Source: an uncultured Eubacteriales bacterium
GTDB taxonomy: Bacteria > Bacillota > Clostridia > Oscillospirales > Butyricicoccaceae
Direction: 5' to 3'
DNA: 36,657 bases
Assembly: GCA_910586105.1 (NCBI GenBank)
Contig: CAJUGU010000026.1
Location: forward strand, 1 to 36,657
The notes under the pieces are model-generated. The model was not told where the DNA came from and made no database searches. It saw only the letters and a list, made by a program, of their open reading frames with translations. Position 1 is the first letter of the stretch. Every line of letters begins with the position of its first letter. Below are positions 23,757 through 31,218 of the stretch, piece by piece. The position numbers were made by a program, and so were the translations under genes.

Positions 23757-23837
23757 AAGAAGTATAAAAGCCGGACGCGGACGGCTTCCGCGGTTTCAAT
23801 TTTTTGAGTCGTCTGTCGAAACCAGACGGCTGTTTTT
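23757..23837 (+). ncRNA. Candidate small RNA or attenuator
   Basis: Between the promoter at 23722 and the terminator at 23807-23837 a ~80-base transcript is predicted with no convincing ORF. It can fold as GCGGA-loop-TCCGC (23777-23791) plus the terminator. GGTTTC (23792-23797) is also complementary to GAAACC (23818-23823) in the terminator loop and arm, so an alternative pairing could disrupt it. It may be a small RNA or an attenuated leader for the MerR gene. Ends are estimates. Confidence 0.5.
23807..23837 (+). terminator. Terminator of the short unit
   Basis: AGTCGTCTG and CAGACGGCT pair over nine positions (one G-T) across a 7-base loop, followed by G and five T. Confidence 0.75.
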
Positions 23838-23945
23838 ACATATCGGGCTGCAAGAACATGCGTTATAAGGAAACGAACGCCGGCACGTATGCAGGACCGT
23901 TATCCAAACGGGTTATGGCGCTTCAAAATTTTTTCAAAAACCCCC

Positions 23946-23976
23946 TTGACCTTGACGCCGCGTCATGCCTTATGAT
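23946..23976 (+). promoter_or_regulatory. MerR-type promoter with 19-bp spacer and dyad
   Basis: TTGACC (23946-23951), 19-bp spacer and TATGAT (23971-23976). The spacer holds TGACG-CCG-CGTCA (23953-23965). An overlong spacer with a dyad is the hallmark of promoters activated by MerR proteins through DNA untwisting. It lies 26 bases before the MerR gene. Confidence 0.85.
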
Positions 23977-24001
23977 GAGTTTGTCAGGAGGTGAAGGGAT
24001 T

Positions 24002-24760
24002 ATGGAATATACGGTCAAACAGCTTGCGGAGTTATCGGGCGTCAGCGCGCGCGCATTGCGTTATTATGACAATATCGGCCTGTTGCATCCTGCCCGCACG
24101 ACGGAAGCGGGTTATCGGATCTATGGCGCACGGGAGGTCGACCTGCTTCAGCAGATCCTGCTTTATCGAGCGTTGGGGCTGCCGTTGGAGACCATCCGGC
24201 AGATCGTTTACGATCCGGGTTTTGACCGGCTTTCCGCCCTGACTGAACAACGCGCGCGGCTCGAGACGCGCCGTTTAGAGCTTCACCGCCTGATCGAAAC
24301 CGTTGAACGAACGATCGAACAGGAAAAAGGAGGTATCCCCATGAAGGATACGGAAAAATTTGCAGGGCTGAAGCGGGAAAAGCTGATGGAAAACGAACGC
24401 TTGTATGGTGCGGAAGCCCGGAAGAAATACGGCGAAGCGGCCGTAGACGCACAAAGCCGCCGGTTTTCCGAGCTGAGCGAGCGGGAATATACCGATATGG
24501 AATCGGTCGGGGAAGCGTTGCTGTGCGGGCTTGAGGAAGCGGTGCAAAGCGGCGCGGCCCCGACGGGCGAGACGGGGCAAAAGCTGGCCGCGCTGCATCG
24601 CCGGTGGCTGTGCTTCACCATGCCGGACTGTACCGGCGAAATGCAGCGGGGGCTGTGCGAGATGTACCTCTGCGACCCGCGATTCACTGCATATTACGAC
24701 CGGAAATTGACAGGCTGCGCCCGATTCCTGCGCGACGCAGTCGCCGCGTATAAGGCATGA
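24002..24760 (+). CDS. MerR-family regulator with TipAS-like C-terminal domain
   Basis: 252 residues from ATG 24002, with AGGAGGTGAAGGG upstream. The MerR winged helix is at 1-70 (YTVKQLAELSGVSARALRYYD shortened; GYRIYG at ~39-44), followed by a long coiled-coil dimerisation helix (~75-108, RLETRRLELHRLIETVE). The C-terminal half (~115-252) resembles the TipAS drug-recognition domain (YGAEARKKYG, 'W..fT.pdctge'-like stretch, Y-cDpRF.AYYD). Such proteins sense hydrophobic or thiopeptide drugs and activate their own promoter and efflux genes. Autoregulation is supported by the 19-bp-spacer promoter directly upstream. No transporter is coupled here; the next gene is a small membrane protein. Confidence 0.9.
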   Translation: MEYTVKQLAELSGVSARALRYYDNIGLLHPARTTEAGYRIYGAREVDLLQQILLYRALGLPLETIRQIVYDPGFDRLSALTEQRARLETRRLELHRLIETVERTIEQEKGGIPMKDTEKFAGLKREKLMENERLYGAEARKKYGEAAVDAQSRRFSELSEREYTDMESVGEALLCGLEEAVQSGAAPTGETGQKLAALHRRWLCFTMPDCTGEMQRGLCEMYLCDPRFTAYYDRKLTGCARFLRDAVAAYKA

Positions 24761-24901
24761 TTGAAAAGGATAACTGCTGCAAACGGCAAAGGCTGGAAAG
24801 CCACGCCCCGCCGCATGCGGTCTCGGAAAGATACAGCGCTGCGCGGGAGGCCGGCGCGCAAAAGCTGCCGCTGTAACGACCGGCAATTAGGAGGCAACGC
24901 C

Positions 24902-25225
24902 ATGCTGCGTATATGCACAATGTTGATTTTACCCGGGATGCTGTTAGGGTGCGGGCGCGTGCTTACGGTCTATTCGTCGGATCCGCCCGAAGGGCTTGAC
25001 CTGTCGGTGCTGGGACTGACGGCGGAGCAGCTCGAAACGCTGGGAAAGCGCTATGCAATGCCATTTTATGGCGCTGCTGCGGTCGCAATGTTCCTGTTTG
25101 CAATGGCGTTTTCGATTTTTTGCGGGGATCGGCCTGTCTGGAACGTGATTTGCTGCATCGTTGCCTATATCGTGTTGGAAGCCGGTACGTTAGCATATCT
25201 GGATAGGCTGGTGAGATCCGAATGA
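24902..25225 (+). CDS. Small membrane protein or lipoprotein, unknown
   Basis: 107 residues from ATG 24902 with AGGAGG seven bases upstream; the longer in-frame reading has no ribosome site. The N-terminus (MLRICTMLILPGMLLGCG) could be a membrane helix or a short lipoprotein signal with Cys at 18. Two further helices (~58-77 and 80-98) follow a segment containing LGLTAEQLETLGKRYA. I do not recognise the family. It overlaps the next gene by four bases (ATGA). Confidence 0.65.
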   Translation: MLRICTMLILPGMLLGCGRVLTVYSSDPPEGLDLSVLGLTAEQLETLGKRYAMPFYGAAAVAMFLFAMAFSIFCGDRPVWNVICCIVAYIVLEAGTLAYLDRLVRSE

Positions 25226-25542
25226 AAAACGAAACCTTCGCCCGTATTTATCGGTTAGTACGGGCGATCCCTGCGGGCGCTGTTGCGACTTATGGACAAA
25301 TCGCCCGGCTTGCCGGGAACCCTCGTTCATCGCGGGCCGTCGGCTATGCGTTGAACTGTGCGCCGGAGGATGTGCCTTGCCATCGGGTGGTGAACCGATT
25401 TGGCGAGCTGTCGCCTGCGTTCCTGCCCTGCGGCAAGGAAACGCACCGGCTCTTACTGTTGGCGGAAGGGGTACCGTTCCGGCCGGACGGCTGTGTCGAT
25501 CTCATACATTGTCAATGGGAGCCTGCGGAACTTTCGTTATAG
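25222..25542 (+). CDS. MGMT-fold DNA alkyltransferase-like protein
   Basis: 106 residues, equal to the C-terminal domain of O6-alkylguanine-DNA alkyltransferases alone. Motifs: AIPAGAVATYGQIARLAG (15-32; DNA-binding helix) and PCHRV (52-56) with the acceptor Cys53 intact. Alkyltransferase-like ATL proteins have Trp there, so this one could be catalytic; it lacks the N-terminal domain. C-terminal LLLAEGVPF matches the family. Small free-standing versions are found in many Firmicutes. Coupled by ATGA to the upstream membrane protein, a pairing without an obvious rationale. Confidence 0.85.
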   Translation: MKNETFARIYRLVRAIPAGAVATYGQIARLAGNPRSSRAVGYALNCAPEDVPCHRVVNRFGELSPAFLPCGKETHRLLLLAEGVPFRPDGCVDLIHCQWEPAELSL

Positions 25543-25643
25543 CGCCATTCCATACGAAAATGGACAGCTTATTCTGTATGTCAATGCTGCGGTGAACGAC
25601 GGGACGGAAACCGTAAAACGGATACAGTATTTTAAAACAGCGG

Positions 25644-25669
25644 ATCGCCATGACATGCGTCATGGCGAT
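25644..25669. terminator. 11-bp perfect hairpin
   Basis: ATCGCCATGAC and GTCATGGCGAT enclose a 4-base loop; TTTAT follows on the plus strand. About 100 bases after the MGMT-like gene. Possible terminator. Confidence 0.55.
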
Positions 25670-25720
25670 TTATCAAAACGGGTACATTTCTTGAAGTGCG
25701 AGGAAGGAGGCTGTCCGGAA

Positions 25721-26008
25721 ATGTGCGAGGTGAGCGAACGGGTCTTCCGGGAAGGAGAAGCGGAACGAACCCCGGAAATGGCGATTCGTCTTGCCGGTTT
25801 AGGCGTTCCGGCAGACAAAATCGCACAAGCGGCGGAAGTAGCGGCAAGTGTCGTAACGCAATGGATCGACGATCGAACCGCCACTGTATCCGGACAGCGT
25901 CAGAGCCTGTTTTATATCTTGGCAAATTGCCTGATAAAAAACAGGCTCTTGAGTATTCGCGGCAACGATAGCTGGATATATTGTGGCTTGGCAATAAGCA
26001 CAGGATGA
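25721..26008 (+). CDS. Short ORF, possible relic of an Rpn/PD-(D/E)XK transposase
   Basis: 95 residues from ATG 25721 after a good AAGGAGG (25704-25710). Residues ~12-50 (EGEAERTPEMAIRLAGLGVPADKIAQAAEVAAS, shortened in meaning: charged helix then a helix-turn-helix-like pair) resemble the C-terminal end of Rpn-type recombination-promoting nucleases, in which the catalytic domain precedes this part. That domain is absent. The last ~40 residues run through a large hairpin (25903-25948) and look noncoding. It is either a degraded mobile-element remnant or a small independent protein; confidence in either is low. Confidence 0.4.
   Translation: MCEVSERVFREGEAERTPEMAIRLAGLGVPADKIAQAAEVAASVVTQWIDDRTATVSGQRQSLFYILANCLIKNRLLSIRGNDSWIYCGLAISTG
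25903..25948. repeat. Imperfect 16-bp inverted repeat
   Basis: GAGCCTGTTTTATATC (25903-25918) pairs with GATAAAAAACAGGCTC (25933-25948) at 14 of 16 positions across 14 bases. It could be a terminator or the end of a small mobile repeat; it lies inside the doubtful ORF above. No gene was seen in 26009-26148. Confidence 0.5.
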
Positions 26009-26148
26009 ATGAGCAGAAGAAATAGTTGCAGGCTCCGAACGGTATCCTGATATCGGGACAAAACTCACGAATGCCCTATCAGGAAAGACGCGGCCGCAAA
26101 GCCTTCCCCGACTCCGACCGCCTGTGGCAAAAAATTTTAAATTCCCCC

Positions 26149-26177
26149 TTGACTTTCCTGCGGGGCTTTGCTATAAT
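26149..26177 (+). promoter_or_regulatory. tRNA-Gly promoter
   Basis: TTGACT (26149-26154), 17-bp spacer, perfect TATAAT (26172-26177), about 30 bases before the mature tRNA. Confidence 0.9.
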
Positions 26178-26206
26178 AAAAATCGCGCTGAGGACAGCGC
26201 GGAAAC

Positions 26207-26282
26207 GCGGATGTAGCTCATCTGGTAGAGCGCCACCTTGCCAAGGTGGAGGTAGCGAGTTCGAGCCTCGTCATCCGCTCCA
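26207..26282 (+). tRNA. tRNA-Gly (anticodon GCC), CCA encoded
   Basis: 76 bases including CCA. The acceptor arms GCGGATG and CATCCGC pair perfectly. The anticodon stem CACCT/AGGTG holds the loop TTGCCAA, giving anticodon GCC for GGC/GGT glycine codons. The T arm GCGAG-TTCGAGC-CTCGT-type sequence and D arm AGCTC..GAGC are standard. Own promoter and terminator, so it is a single-gene unit. Confidence 0.97.
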
Positions 26283-26283
26283 C

Positions 26284-26320
26284 AAAAGGCCGTTCCTGAA
26301 TGAGAGGGAATGGCCTTTTT
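26284..26320 (+). terminator. Terminator after tRNA-Gly
   Basis: AAAAGGCCGTTCC pairs with GGAATGGCCTTTT (one G-T) across ten bases, ending in a T-run. It begins two bases after the tRNA CCA. Confidence 0.92.
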
Positions 26321-26574
26321 GCTCTGAAAAATGAAATATGAAAACCAACTCTGCGAACCGATCGCGTTCGGAAGGGGAGAAAGCCCGTTTGCATTTCGCT
26401 TGAATGGATCCGTTTCCCTTTGCGCTGCGCTCGAATGCGGGCGATTCTGCGCCATGCTAACGAAACCCACCCCGCAGGCTTACGCGTCCCCGCCGGCCGC
26501 TGCTCTGTTCGCCGCCACGTAGCATAACCCGCCTTCTGGCGGCATATATTCTCCAGAGGGAAAGGAGTCTGGCT

Positions 26575-26844
26575 ATGGGCATAGGCGAACAACTGCGGCG
26601 GCAAGCCGGGAACAGCTTTCTGGCCGGGGACCTGAATATGCTGCTGCCCCGCATTGAGATACAGGGCGACCGGCAGGTCATCATCGAGAACCACGAAGGC
26701 ATATTGGAATACAGCAATGAAGTGATGCGGATCAAATGCGGCAGGCTGATGGTAAAGATCAGCGGCGAAGGGCTTGAACTGGGCAATGTAACGCTGACCG
26801 ACCTGACGGTGGCGGGACGGATCATCAGCGTCGAGCTGTTGTAG
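26575..26844 (+). CDS. yqfC: Sporulation protein YqfC
   Basis: 89 residues, the family's usual size; ATG 26575 follows GAAAGGAG. The YabP/YqfC fold is seen in PRIEIQGDRQVIIENHEGILEYSNE (shortened) and IKCGRLMVKISGEGLEL, ending GRIISVEL. In Bacillus and Clostridia it is made in the mother cell under sigma-E and works with YqfD. yqfD starts 38 bases later, the standard order, and phoH follows. Confidence 0.92.
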   Translation: MGIGEQLRRQAGNSFLAGDLNMLLPRIEIQGDRQVIIENHEGILEYSNEVMRIKCGRLMVKISGEGLELGNVTLTDLTVAGRIISVELL

Positions 26845-26882
26845 GCGGCTCTGGGCGCCAGAGGGAACGGAGGAGGAAGAAA

Positions 26883-28103
26883 ATGCTGGAACGGCTGCTG
26901 CGCAGTGCGGGCGGCGAGGTACGGGTACGTGTAACGGGCGCATCGCTTGAGCGCTTTCTGAACCTGTGCATGAGGGAAAACGTGCGTCCGCGCGCGCTTG
27001 CACGGCAGGATTGGGACTGTATGGAATGCACATTTTCGATCCGGGATCTGCGGCGGCTGCGGCCCCGGATGGGGCGGACCGGTTGCCGGGTGCATATCAT
27101 CCAGCGGAGCGGTTTACCGTTTTTACTTCGGGCATTACGCAGGCGAGTGGTTTTCAGCGCGGGCTTCTTTGCGCTTTTGGCGGTTTTCTGGGCGCTCCAG
27201 ACGCATTTATGGATCATTGAACTAAAGACGCCCCCGGGCGTATCGTCGGCGGAGCTGGCGCGGGCGCTGGAGGCGGAGGGCGTACACATTGGGATGCGCC
27301 TGAGCGAGTTTGACGACAAGACGGTCCAGCGCCAGCTGATGCTGAAGATGGACAGCATATCTTATGTGACCTTCAACCGGGTCGGCAATCACATGATCGT
27401 GGAAGCGCATAAAAAGGAGGAGGTCGCGCCTGCGCGGGACAGCGGCGGGATCACGAGCGTGGTCGCGCGCCGGGCGGGGCAGATTGTGCGGGTGACGGCG
27501 CAAAGCGGCTGGCCGGTCGTGAAGGCGGGGGACATCGTTGCGGTTGGGGAAAAGCTGATCGACGCGTTAGTCCCGCCCTCGCGCGACCGGGAGGGGATTG
27601 GGCCGCGCCTGACGTGGTCGGGCGGCGAAGTGATCGCGCGGACGTGGTATGAAACGACCTATCTGCGGCCCTTGACGGCGCTCTCTAAGCGATATACCGG
27701 GAAAACGACCACGCAATACGCATTGATTTGGGGAAAACACCGGATAAATTTGTATCTTGGCAGTGGAATTTGCGGGGCAGGTTGTGATAAAATAATAGAG
27801 GTATCGCATTTCACGATCCGGGACGGCTTAACGCTGCCATTCCGGGTGATCCGGCAAACGTATCGCTGGTACGAACCGGTGGAAGAGTCCTTTGACACGG
27901 AAGCGGTCCGGCAGGAGGTCGAAGCCCGGGCGGTAGAATCTTTGACAGACCGTTTAGAGGGCGAACTGACTTCTTACAGCTCGACGGGCCAGCTCACGGA
28001 GCGCGGGGCTTTGGAGGTTTTCTTTCGGGCGGAGGCATTGGAAGACATTGGCGAAGTCGTTGAAGACAGCCAGACCCTGCCGGAACCCGACGCTGCGGAG
28101 TAA
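26883..28103 (+). CDS. yqfD: Sporulation protein YqfD
   Basis: 406 residues; ATG 26883 follows GGAGGAAGAAA. Typical layout: N-terminal soluble domain (~1-85, with FLNLCMREN and CMECTFSIRDLRRLRP shortened), one membrane helix (~92-110) and a large extracytoplasmic domain (EGVHIGMRLSEFD; VVARRAGQIVRVTAQSGWPVVKAGD shortened; YYETTYLRPL-like stretch). A mother-cell sporulation membrane protein of unknown molecular role. Together with yqfC it argues that the organism sporulates or descends from spore formers. Confidence 0.92.
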   Translation: MLERLLRSAGGEVRVRVTGASLERFLNLCMRENVRPRALARQDWDCMECTFSIRDLRRLRPRMGRTGCRVHIIQRSGLPFLLRALRRRVVFSAGFFALLAVFWALQTHLWIIELKTPPGVSSAELARALEAEGVHIGMRLSEFDDKTVQRQLMLKMDSISYVTFNRVGNHMIVEAHKKEEVAPARDSGGITSVVARRAGQIVRVTAQSGWPVVKAGDIVAVGEKLIDALVPPSRDREGIGPRLTWSGGEVIARTWYETTYLRPLTALSKRYTGKTTTQYALIWGKHRINLYLGSGICGAGCDKIIEVSHFTIRDGLTLPFRVIRQTYRWYEPVEESFDTEAVRQEVEARAVESLTDRLEGELTSYSSTGQLTERGALEVFFRAEALEDIGEVVEDSQTLPEPDAAE

Positions 28104-28106
28104 GCG

Positions 28107-28200
28107 CTGCCGGAGGGGCTCCGCCCCACGCCCCGTTTCGCCTCCGCGGCGAGTCCCTTTGGACGCCCCTCCCCGCCTGCGGGCGGGCTGGGCGCCTGCC
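28107..28200 (+). repeat. Dispersed intergenic repeat, partial copy D
   Basis: Shares with the other copies the elements GAGTCCCTTTGGACGCCCC and CCGCCTGCGGGCGGGCTGGG, preceded by a GGGGC-TCC-GCCCC hairpin (28115-28127). The left palindrome arm and final hairpin are missing or decayed. It occupies the yqfD-phoH gap; nothing else was seen there. Confidence 0.55.
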
Positions 28201-28331
28201 TCCGAAGCCAACCAGGCGCTGCGGGACGGATACCGCTGGCTGCCCACCTCTTTGGTACGCTGTCCCCGGATCCACCAATGCGAGGATCGTATGCAAAGGA
28301 ACAAACGGACGTTTAAAAAGAAGGAAATCCT

Positions 28332-29351
28332 ATGGCGGAAAAAATCATGCTGATGGAACAGGCCAACCTGATGATCAGCGTCTTCGGTGCATTCGATGAA
28401 AACATCAAGCTGCTCGAGCGGGAGCTATCGGTATCGATTGTCAGCCGCGAGCAGGAGCTGAAGATCTCAGGCGAAGACGAACCGTCGGTCGGCCTTGCCG
28501 AGCGCACGCTTGCGGCGCTGCTGCAAATGGCGCGGCGCGGCGAAGCGATCGGCGTACAAACGGTACAGTATGTGCTTGGGTTAGTGCGCGAGGGCCGCGA
28601 AAGCGAAGTCCACACGCTGGCCCGTGATGTGCTGTGCATTACGGCGAAGGGCAAACCGGTCAAGGCGAAGACCCTCGGGCAAAAGAAGTATATGGAGGCG
28701 ATCGCGCACAACACGGTCACGCTGGGCATTGGCCCGGCGGGCACGGGCAAGACGTATCTGGCGGTGGCGGCGGCGGTCGCGGCGTTCCGGGACAAACGGG
28801 TTTCGCGGATCATCCTGACGCGTCCGGCGGTCGAAGCCGGGGAAAAGCTGGGCTTCCTGCCGGGCGACCTGCAAAGCAAGGTAGACCCCTACCTGCGCCC
28901 GTTATACGATGGGTTATTTGACATGCTGGGCGCGGAAAACTTCCAGAAGCACATGGAAAAAGGATCGATCGAGGTCGCCCCGCTGGCTTACATGCGCGGG
29001 CGCACGCTGGACGACAGCTTTATTATTCTGGATGAGGCGCAAAACACGACCCCGGAACAAATGAAGATGTTCCTGACCCGCATCGGGTTCGGTTCGCAGG
29101 CGGTGATCACGGGCGACGTGACGCAGATTGACCTGCCGGACGGCAAGACGAGCGGGTTAAAGGAGGCGGTGCGCGTGCTGGCGAATGTGGAAGGCATCGC
29201 GCAGTGTTTCCTGAGCGAAAAGGACGTTGTGCGTCACGAGCTGGTGCAGCGCATCGTGAAGGCGTATGCAGAATATGAAAAGAAACGCGCGGTGAAGCCG
29301 GACAAGCCGGTGCGGCGGTTCGTGCGCCGCAGGACGGAGGGCAGGAAATGA
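28332..29351 (+). CDS. phoH: PhoH-family P-loop NTPase
   Basis: 339 residues; ATG 28332 follows AAGGAAA. N-terminal ~100 residues form a small domain typical of PhoH/YbeZ, then the helicase-like ATPase: Walker A GPAGTGKT (134-141), RPAVEAGEKLGFLPGDLQ (~158-175, shortened in the family as 'RPAVEAGE'), Walker B FIILDEAQN and ITGDVTQIDLP. PhoH proteins work with YbeY in RNA/ribosome metabolism. The stop overlaps ybeY's start (ATGA), a pairing widespread in bacteria. Confidence 0.95.
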   Translation: MAEKIMLMEQANLMISVFGAFDENIKLLERELSVSIVSREQELKISGEDEPSVGLAERTLAALLQMARRGEAIGVQTVQYVLGLVREGRESEVHTLARDVLCITAKGKPVKAKTLGQKKYMEAIAHNTVTLGIGPAGTGKTYLAVAAAVAAFRDKRVSRIILTRPAVEAGEKLGFLPGDLQSKVDPYLRPLYDGLFDMLGAENFQKHMEKGSIEVAPLAYMRGRTLDDSFIILDEAQNTTPEQMKMFLTRIGFGSQAVITGDVTQIDLPDGKTSGLKEAVRVLANVEGIAQCFLSEKDVVRHELVQRIVKAYAEYEKKRAVKPDKPVRRFVRRRTEGRK

Positions 29352-29839
29352 ACCTTGAGGTACGGGTGACCGCCGAAGCGGCGGTACCGGGCGAAGACGA
29401 GGTGCGCGCGCTGATCGTGCGGTGCGCGGAGCAGGTGCTGGAAAACGAGGGGGCGGATTTCCCCGCCTTCCTGGATGTGACGATTGTCGGGGATGAAGCG
29501 ATCCGCGAACTGAACGCGGACTACCGGGGGAAGGATGCGGTCACGGACGTCCTGTCCTTCCCGATGTATGGATTTTACAACGGTGAACCGCGGGAGCCGT
29601 TGGAGGAGGACCCGGAAAGCCGCCGGGTCATGCTGGGCGACATGGTGCTCAATTATGACCGCGCCGTGCAGCAGGCGCAGGAATACGGGCATTCGCCCGC
29701 CCGGGAGTGCGGTTACTTATCGGTACATTCGGTCCTGCACCTGTTGGGCTATGACCATGAACGGGACGAGCCCGACCGCCTGCTGATGCGGCAGAAGGAA
29801 GAAGCGGCGCTGTCGGCGCTGGGGCTGGCGCGCGTATGA
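29348..29839 (+). CDS. ybeY: Endoribonuclease YbeY
   Basis: 163 residues. The zinc-binding motif HSVLHLLGYDH (~127-137) has the three His of H-x3-H-x5-H, and an upstream TDVLSFPM (~61-68) is conserved. YbeY is a metal-dependent RNase for 16S rRNA 3'-end maturation and ribosome quality control. Coupled by ATGA overlaps to phoH before it and dgkA after it. The PgpH/YqfF gene often found between phoH and ybeY in Firmicutes is absent here. Confidence 0.95.
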   Translation: MNLEVRVTAEAAVPGEDEVRALIVRCAEQVLENEGADFPAFLDVTIVGDEAIRELNADYRGKDAVTDVLSFPMYGFYNGEPREPLEEDPESRRVMLGDMVLNYDRAVQQAQEYGHSPARECGYLSVHSVLHLLGYDHERDEPDRLLMRQKEEAALSALGLARV

Positions 29840-30294
29840 ACCGGGAGATCCGGAAGCTGCGGCAGAGCTTCCAATGCGCGTTCCGCGGCGTGGTTTCCTG
29901 CCTGCGCACCGAGCGGAATTTCCGCATCCATCTGACCGCGGCGTCGTATGTGACTGCGGCGGCGCTGTTGGCGCGTCTGGATGCGGTGCGCCTTGCGGTG
30001 CTGCTGCTCTGCTTTGCGGTGATGCTTTCCGCCGAACTGATGAATACGGCGGTGGAGCGCCTGTGCGACCGCCAGGCCACCGGCTATGACAAGCTGGTGC
30101 GGGAAGCCAAGGATATCGCGGCGGCGGCGGTCGTGGTCTGCGCGCTGTTCTGCGTGCTGATCGGGGCGCTGTTCTTCCTCTGGGAGGGCGCGGCCTGCCG
30201 CGTGCTGGGCGTCTTCCTGCTCCACTCTTGGGCAAAATGGATACTTTTAGCGAGCGTCCCTGCGGCGCTGTGGTTTATTTTCCGCTTTCGCTGA
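29836..30294 (+). CDS. dgkA: Diacylglycerol/undecaprenol kinase family protein
   Basis: 152 residues. Cytosolic N-terminus with FRGVVSCLRTERNFRIH, then three membrane helices and the active-site motif AELMNTAVERLCD (~65-77; E..NTA.E) followed by AKDIAAAAV (~92-100). Gram-positive members phosphorylate undecaprenol for lipid-carrier recycling. The C-terminus is longer than the ~120-residue norm, with an extra helix near 128-150. The standard place after ybeY supports the call. Confidence 0.92.
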   Translation: MNREIRKLRQSFQCAFRGVVSCLRTERNFRIHLTAASYVTAAALLARLDAVRLAVLLLCFAVMLSAELMNTAVERLCDRQATGYDKLVREAKDIAAAAVVVCALFCVLIGALFFLWEGAACRVLGVFLLHSWAKWILLASVPAALWFIFRFR

Positions 30295-30381
30295 GGTATG
30301 GAAACGTGACGGCGTGGGACCGCAGTTCCCGCACCGTTACCAGACACAGACGCTGCGGCGAAAGGACATGGAGTGAACGTA

Positions 30382-31152
30382 ATGGGATTCAATCGCAAGG
30401 AATATGACAGGCCGCAGCATTATTATCGGGATTGGGGCGAAGCGGTGATCAACCGCCTGCGCCTGCACGGCGGGGAGCGGATCCTGAATCTGGGCTGCGG
30501 CGACGGGAAATTGACCGTACAGCTGGCGGAAAAAGCGCCGAACGGCTTCGTTTTGGGCGTAGAGGCTTCGGAAGACCTGTTGGAAACGGCGCGCGAACAT
30601 GAAAGCCGCAACCTGCACTTCATGTGCTCCGAGATCGAAGAGCTGCGCTTCCGGGACGAATTCGACCTGGTATTTTCCAACGTGGCGCTGCACCGGATGA
30701 AAAACCACCGGCAGCTGCTGAGCTATGCGCTGACGGCGCTGCGGCCGGGCGGCCTCGTGGTTTGGAGCTTGGCGGGGGACGGCAGCTTTGAACATTTTTT
30801 CGCGATCATCCGCGCAAAGCTGAACGAACCGGCTTACCGTGATTATTTCCAGGGGCTGGAGTGGCCCTGGTATATGCCGCAGCGGATGGAATATGAAGCG
30901 TTGGTCGACTCGGTCGGCTTTTCGGAATACAGCTTGCAGGAGATCCATACCGACTGCGGCTTCCGCGACCCGACGGACCTGCTCTCATGGCTGGACATCC
31001 TGGCGCTGACGCCTTTCCTGAGCCGGCTGCCGGCCGGGCTGCGGGAGGAATTCCGGGATGAGGCGGCGGTCGCCATGATCGAGCAGACCCGCAAGGCGGG
31101 CGGGATCTATTCCGAGAGCTTCCGCAACATCGTGTTGACGGCATGGAAATGA
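30382..31152 (+). CDS. Class I methyltransferase, trans-aconitate methyltransferase-like
   Basis: 256 residues from ATG 30382, with GGAG eight bases upstream; an in-frame GTG at 30373 is an alternative start. Motif I is ILNLGCGDGKL (~36-46), the acidic residue is in VLGVEAS (~59-65), and motif IV is FDLVFSNVALHRM (~94-106), followed by LRPGGLVVWS. This matches the Tam/UbiE type that acts on small acids. The C-terminal half (EYEALVDSVGFSEYSLQ; LLSWLD) also fits Tam. It is an insertion into the otherwise conserved dgkA-era cluster. Substrate unproven. Confidence 0.82.
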   Translation: MGFNRKEYDRPQHYYRDWGEAVINRLRLHGGERILNLGCGDGKLTVQLAEKAPNGFVLGVEASEDLLETAREHESRNLHFMCSEIEELRFRDEFDLVFSNVALHRMKNHRQLLSYALTALRPGGLVVWSLAGDGSFEHFFAIIRAKLNEPAYRDYFQGLEWPWYMPQRMEYEALVDSVGFSEYSLQEIHTDCGFRDPTDLLSWLDILALTPFLSRLPAGLREEFRDEAAVAMIEQTRKAGGIYSESFRNIVLTAWK

Positions 31153-31218
31153 GGCGCGCCGCCGGGCGTTGCCGCGGACGGCTTGACAGACAGGTTTGAA
31201 CAGAAATGGGAGGATATC

